Shown in pieces: positions 6,956-9,653 of a DNA stretch of 9,653 nt. A program made the translations under genes and the position numbers. Below the pieces are notes generated by a model. The model was given only the letters and a program-made list of their open reading frames with translations. It made no database searches and was not told where the DNA came from. Positions within the stretch are counted from its first letter, which is position 1. Each line of letters starts with the position of its first letter. The stretch spans positions 1 through 9,653 of the forward strand of contig JAEZZV010000267.1 in the NCBI GenBank assembly GCA_023418375.1. The letters run 5' to 3'. Origin of the DNA: Actinomycetes bacterium (GTDB lineage: Bacteria > Actinomycetota > Actinomycetes > Actinomycetales > Cellulomonadaceae).

Positions 6956-6986
6956 CGCCGCCGGTCCCGAGAGGGATACCACGGCG
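6956..6986 (+). promoter_or_regulatory. Candidate S8-binding autoregulatory hairpin before rpsH
   Basis: The RNA folds by eye into one compact hairpin. CGCCG (6956-6960) pairs with CGGCG (6982-6986), then there is a small internal loop of CC (6961-6962) against A (6981). GG (6963-6964) pairs with CC (6979-6980), U6977 and A6978 bulge out, UCCC (6965-6968) pairs with GGGA (6973-6976), and a GAGA tetraloop of the GNRA class caps it. The core GUC / GAUAC with bulged UA equals the S8 recognition core of 16S rRNA helix 21 (G597, U598, C599 / G639, A640, U641, A642, C643 in E. coli numbering, recalled from memory), with the extra 5'-strand base(s) at the expected two pairs below. The 3' arm ends at the rpsH ribosome binding site (AGGAAGG, 6987-6993). 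S8 binding could therefore block its own translation. This is inference. Confidence 0.6.
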
Positions 6987-7004
6987 AGGAAGGGCACAAG
7001 CCCG

Positions 7005-7403
7005 ATGACGATGACCGACCCGATCGCGGACATGCTCACGCGACTGCGGAACGCCAACTCGGCGTACCACGACTCCGTGACCATGCCGTACTCCAAGCTC
7101 AAGGCCAACATCGCGGAGATCCTCAAGTCCGAGGGTTATATCGCGAGCTGGACCGTCGAGGACGCCCCGGTGGGCAAGAACCTCACGATCCAGCTGAAGT
7201 TCGGCCCCAACCGCGAGCGTTCGCTCGCCGGTGTCCGCCGCGTGTCCAAGCCGGGCCTGCGTGTGTACGCCAAGTCCACCAACCTGCCGCGCGTGCTGGG
7301 CGGCCTCGGCGTGGCGATCCTGTCCACGTCGTCCGGCCTCCTGACCGACAAGCAGGCAGCCTCCAAGGGTGTGGGCGGGGAAGTCCTCGCCTACGTCTGG
7401 TAG
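7005..7403 (+). CDS. rpsH: 30S ribosomal protein S8
   Basis: S8 is a primary binder of the 16S central domain (helices 21 and 25) and in E. coli the repressor of the spc operon. The 132-residue product starts MTMTDPIADMLTRLRNAN (1-18), a common actinobacterial form. It contains MPYSKLKANIAEILKSEGYI in outline at 27-46 and SKPGLRVY (81-88), and the conserved RNA-binding STSSGLLTDKQA stretch (107-118). I took the ATG at 7005 because AGGAAGG (6987-6993) is 11 bases upstream; the second in-frame ATG at 7011 is too far from it. The frame is open upstream to 6819 but overlaps rpsZ. A hairpin resembling its own rRNA target lies directly before its ribosome binding site. Confidence 0.98.
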   Translation: MTMTDPIADMLTRLRNANSAYHDSVTMPYSKLKANIAEILKSEGYIASWTVEDAPVGKNLTIQLKFGPNRERSLAGVRRVSKPGLRVYAKSTNLPRVLGGLGVAILSTSSGLLTDKQAASKGVGGEVLAYVW

Positions 7404-7426
7404 CCGAGAGAGGGAGAGGAGCAGCC

Positions 7427-7966
7427 ATGTCTCGCATCGGCAAGGTCCCCGTCCCGGTCCCGGCCGGGGTGGACGTCAGCATCGACGGCGCGCAGGTGAC
7501 CGTCAAGGGCCCGAAGGGGACGCTCGAGCACGTCGTGCCGGCGCCCATCCAGGTCGCCCGTGACGACAGCGGCGCGATCGTCGTGACCCGGCCCGACGAC
7601 GAGCGCCTGTCGCGCTCGCTGCACGGGCTCACCCGCACGCTCATCGCGAACCTCGTGACCGGCGTGACCGAGGGCTACACCAAGCGCCTCGAGATCGTGG
7701 GCACGGGCTACCGCGTCGTCGCCAAGGGCGATGACCTGGAGTTCGCGCTCGGCTTCAGCCACCCGGTCGTCGTGACGCCGCCGGCGGGCATCACCTTCGA
7801 GGTGACGTCCCCGACGAAGTTCGCGGTCAGCGGCATCGACAAGCAGCAGGTGGGCGAGGTCGCCGCGAACATCCGCAAGATCCGCAAGCCCGAGCCGTAC
7901 AAGGGCAAGGGCGTGCGGTACGCGGGCGAGGTCGTCCGTCGTAAGGCCGGAAAGGCTGGTAAGTGA
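7427..7966 (+). CDS. rplF: 50S ribosomal protein L6
   Basis: L6 lies near the L7/L12 stalk base and the sarcin-ricin loop and supports elongation-factor function. The 179 residues match the family length and its two-domain repeat. They run MSRIGKVPVPVPAGVDVSI (1-19), VTVKGPKGTLE (24-34), SLHGLTRTLIANLVTGVTEGY in outline at 64-84, and the second domain with LEIVGTGYR (88-96), LGFSHPV (108-114), and the highly conserved IRKPEPYKGKGVRYAGE (152-168). The end (RRKAGKAGK) is basic. AGAGGAG (7415-7421) is five bases before the ATG. The 23-base gap after rpsH holds nothing else visible. Confidence 0.99.
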   Translation: MSRIGKVPVPVPAGVDVSIDGAQVTVKGPKGTLEHVVPAPIQVARDDSGAIVVTRPDDERLSRSLHGLTRTLIANLVTGVTEGYTKRLEIVGTGYRVVAKGDDLEFALGFSHPVVVTPPAGITFEVTSPTKFAVSGIDKQQVGEVAANIRKIRKPEPYKGKGVRYAGEVVRRKAGKAGK

Positions 7967-7968
7967 CG

Positions 7969-8340
7969 ATGGCTATCACGATCAAGGGCAAGGGCAAGGC
8001 CATCTCGCGTGCCCGCCGTCACCTGCGCCTGCGCAAGAAGGTCGTCGGCACCGCCGCGCGGCCCCGCCTGGTGGTCACCCGTTCCACCCGGCACATGGTC
8101 GCCCAGGTGGTGGACGACGCCGTCGGCCGCACCCTGGTCTCGGCGTCCACCCTCGAGGCCGACCTGCGCGCCTTCGACGGCGACAAGACCGCCAAGGCAC
8201 GTCGCGTCGGCGAGCTGGTGGCCGAGCGCGCGAAGGCCGCCGGCATCGAGGCCGTCGTGTTCGACCGTGGTGGCAACAAGTACCACGGCCGGGTCGCGGC
8301 GGTCGCCGAGGGCGCCCGCGAAGGCGGGCTGGCCCTGTGA
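7969..8340 (+). CDS. rplR: 50S ribosomal protein L18
   Basis: L18 binds 5S rRNA and, with L5, attaches it to 23S rRNA. From the ATG at 7969 it has 123 residues: a basic N-terminal tail (RARRHLRLRKKVVG, 14-27), the RPRLVVTRSTRHMVAQVVDD fold start (31-50), and the conserved C-terminal VVFDRGGNKYHGRVAAVAEGAREGGL (in outline). The start is not settled. A GTG at 7963 would add two residues and give a GTGA four-base overlap with the rplF stop, and AAAGG (7951-7955) fits either start poorly. I prefer the ATG because MAITIKGKGK looks like a natural start. A 40-base gap follows. Confidence 0.96.
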   Translation: MAITIKGKGKAISRARRHLRLRKKVVGTAARPRLVVTRSTRHMVAQVVDDAVGRTLVSASTLEADLRAFDGDKTAKARRVGELVAERAKAAGIEAVVFDRGGNKYHGRVAAVAEGAREGGLAL

Positions 8341-8380
8341 CCGCCCACGTCATCACCGTACGGAAGCAGAGGAAGCACTG

Positions 8381-9022
8381 ATGGCTGCACCGCAGCGCAG
8401 CAACACCGGAGCCCAGGGCGCCGGCGGGGGCGACCGGCGCGAGCGTGGCGACCGCCGGGACAACCGCCGGGGCGGCCCCGAGCAGGCCGAGAAGAGCGCC
8501 TTCCTCGAGCGCGTGGTTGCGATCAACCGCGTCTCGAAGGTCGTCAAGGGCGGTCGCCGCTTCAGCTTCACCGCGCTCGTCGTGGTGGGTGACGGCGACG
8601 GCACCGTCGGCGTCGGCTACGGCAAGGCCAAGGAGGTGCCCGCCGCGATCGCGAAGGGCGTGGAGGAGGCCAAGAAGAGCTTCTTCCGCGTGCCCCGCGT
8701 CCAGGGCACCATCCCGCACCCCGTCCAGGGTGAGGCCGCCGCGGGCGTCGTCTTCCTGCGGCCCGCGTCCCCCGGTACCGGTGTCATCGCCGGTGGTCCG
8801 GTCCGCGCGGTCCTGGAGTGCGCCGGCGTCCACGACATCCTGTCCAAGTCGATGGGCTCGTCGAACGCGATCAACATCGTGCACGCCACGGTGGCGGCCC
8901 TGCGCGGGCTCGAGGAGCCCGAGTCGGTCGCCGCGCGCCGCGGTCTGTCCGTCGAGCACGTGGCCCCCGCCGCGCTGCTGCGTGCGCGTGAGGCCGGCGT
9001 GGCCGCGAAGGCAGGTGCGTGA
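8381..9022 (+). CDS. rpsE: 30S ribosomal protein S5
   Basis: S5 sits beside S3 and S4 at the mRNA entry channel and affects decoding accuracy; changes in its N-terminal loop give spectinomycin resistance in other bacteria. The 213-residue protein has the double-stranded-RNA-binding-like S5 N domain at about 39-105 with the spectinomycin loop VSKVVKGGR (51-59) unaltered, and the C domain with GGPVRAVLECAGVHDILSKS in outline at 138-157. Extra to the 167-residue E. coli protein are a 37-residue Gly/Arg/Asp-rich head (GGGDRRERGDRRDNRRGG) and about 20 C-terminal residues. AGAGGA (8368-8373) precedes the ATG. The upstream open frame to 8009 overlaps rplR and was rejected. Its stop overlaps the rpmD ATG by one base. 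Confidence 0.98.
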   Translation: MAAPQRSNTGAQGAGGGDRRERGDRRDNRRGGPEQAEKSAFLERVVAINRVSKVVKGGRRFSFTALVVVGDGDGTVGVGYGKAKEVPAAIAKGVEEAKKSFFRVPRVQGTIPHPVQGEAAAGVVFLRPASPGTGVIAGGPVRAVLECAGVHDILSKSMGSSNAINIVHATVAALRGLEEPESVAARRGLSVEHVAPAALLRAREAGVAAKAGA

Positions 9023-9204
9023 TGCCCCGTCTCAAGGTGACCCAGACCCGGTCCGTCATCGGCGGCAAGCAGAACCAGCGCGACACGCTGCGGAGCCTCG
9101 GCCTCAAGCGCATCGGCGACATCGTCGTCAAGGAGGACCGACCCGAGATCCGCGGCATGGTCGCCACGGTGGCGCACCTCGTCACCGTCGAGGAGGTCGA
9201 GTGA
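9022..9204 (+). CDS. rpmD: 50S ribosomal protein L30
   Basis: L30 is a small large-subunit protein bound to domain II of 23S rRNA; it is absent from some bacterial groups. The 60 residues are the normal bacterial length and read LKVTQTRSVIGGKQNQRDTL (4-23), LRSLGLKRIGDIVVKEDRPEI (23-43, in outline) and a GMVATVAHLVTVEEVE end. I chose the ATG at 9022 instead of the GTG at 9019, since MPRLKVTQ is the standard start and TGATG coupling with rpsE is preserved. AAGG (9008-9011) is a modest ribosome binding site. Confidence 0.98.
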   Translation: MPRLKVTQTRSVIGGKQNQRDTLRSLGLKRIGDIVVKEDRPEIRGMVATVAHLVTVEEVE

Positions 9205-9206
9205 CC

Positions 9207-9653
9207 ATGGCAGAGAACAAGAAGGACGCACCCGCGGACGCGGAGGCGACCGAGAAGAAGCCGGCGCGCAAGCCCGCCGCCAAGGCCGAGACGGCTGCTG
9301 CCGAGAAGCCGGCCAAGGCGACGAAGGCCGCGAAGGCCGACGCCCCCGAGGCGAAGGCTGCCGCCGAGAAGCCGGCGAAGGCCGCCAAGGCCGACGCGCC
9401 CAAGGCTGCCGAGAAGCCCGCCGCCAAGGCCCCCAAGGCCGCGGCGAAGGCCGCACCCAAGGCTGAGGCCAAGGCCGCGGCCGAGGGCCTCGGCGGCACC
9501 CTGCGGGTGCACCACCTGCGTCCGGCCCCGGGCGCCCACACGGCGAAGACCCGCGTGGGTCGCGGTGAGGGCTCCAAGGGCAAGACGGCGGGTCGCGGCA
9601 CCAAGGGCACGAAGGCGCGCTACCAGGTTCCGGAGCGGCGCGAGGGCGGCGGC
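9207..9653 (+). CDS. rplO: 50S ribosomal protein L15, partial, with long AKP-rich head
   Basis: L15 is a late 50S assembly protein bound in the interior of 23S rRNA. The gene is cut by the window end after 149 codons; the frame is still open at 9653. From about residue 99 the sequence is clearly L15 (LRVHHLRPAPGAHTAKTRVG, then GRGEGSKGKTAGRGTKGTK). The first 98 residues are not part of the usual L15 fold: of residues 1-93, about 42 are Ala, 21 Lys, 10 Pro and 14 acidic, like bacterial histone-H1-type tails. AGGAGG (9191-9196) lies ten bases before the ATG, which is three bases from the rpmD stop; a GTG at 9201 in the same frame is a rival. No ATG exists near residue 99, so the head appears to be translated. 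secY would be expected next. Confidence 0.96.
   Translation, partial: MAENKKDAPADAEATEKKPARKPAAKAETAAAEKPAKATKAAKADAPEAKAAAEKPAKAAKADAPKAAEKPAAKAPKAAAKAAPKAEAKAAAEGLGGTLRVHHLRPAPGAHTAKTRVGRGEGSKGKTAGRGTKGTKARYQVPERREGGG
9294..9437 (+). repeat. Imperfect tandem repeats encoding the L15 head
   Basis: The L15 head contains three imperfect in-frame units: residues 30-50 (9294-9356), 51-66 (9357-9404) and 67-77 (9405-9437). Each begins with Ala-Ala-Glu-Lys-Pro-Ala followed by Lys-rich and, in the first two, AAKADAP sequence. Units one and two are also close at DNA level (GCCGAGAAGCCGGC near the start of each). Slippage or unequal crossing-over could change the unit number, so length probably varies between strains; that is inference. 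Confidence 0.7.

Overview
The window is one uninterrupted, all-forward stretch of the S10 and spc ribosomal protein gene clusters from a very GC-rich bacterium. Gene order, S10-S19-L22-S3 sequence style, GTG starts, long low-complexity protein tails and a zinc-ribbon (type Z) S14 point to a high-GC Gram-positive, most likely an actinobacterium near Cellulomonas or another Micrococcales. The genus is an inference from sequence style, not from a search.

Layout: the S10 part runs rpsJ-rplC-rplD-rplW-rplB-rpsS-rplV-rpsC-rplP-rpmC-rpsQ (6-5362). A 118-base gap with GC-rich palindromes (5363-5480) separates it from the spc part, rplN-rplX-rplE-rpsZ-rpsH-rplF-rplR-rpsE-rpmD-rplO (5481 to the right edge). 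rplO is cut by the window end. Most junctions are 1- or 4-base stop/start overlaps or gaps under 40 bases, so the genes are probably co-transcribed and translationally coupled. There is no gene-free stretch over 300 bases, and no tRNA, rRNA, mobile element or CRISPR array was seen.

Functionally the products build the 30S head and body (S10, S19, S3, S14, S17, S8, S5) and the 50S subunit, including the peptidyl-transferase region (L2, L3, L16, L14), the exit tunnel (L4, L22, L23, L24, L29), the 5S rRNA central protuberance (L5, L18), and L6, L15 and L30.

Most of the window is ordinary housekeeping DNA. The item most worth following is a compact hairpin (6956-6986) in the short gap just before rpsH. 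It carries the G-U-C / G-A-U-A-C core with a bulged UA that ribosomal protein S8 recognises in 16S rRNA helix 21, and it ends directly at the rpsH ribosome binding site. It is a strong candidate for an S8 autoregulatory element at a position different from the E. coli spc operator. A second notable point is a 98-residue Ala/Lys/Pro-rich, histone-H1-like N-terminal extension on L15. S3, S5, L4 and L22 carry shorter low-complexity tails.
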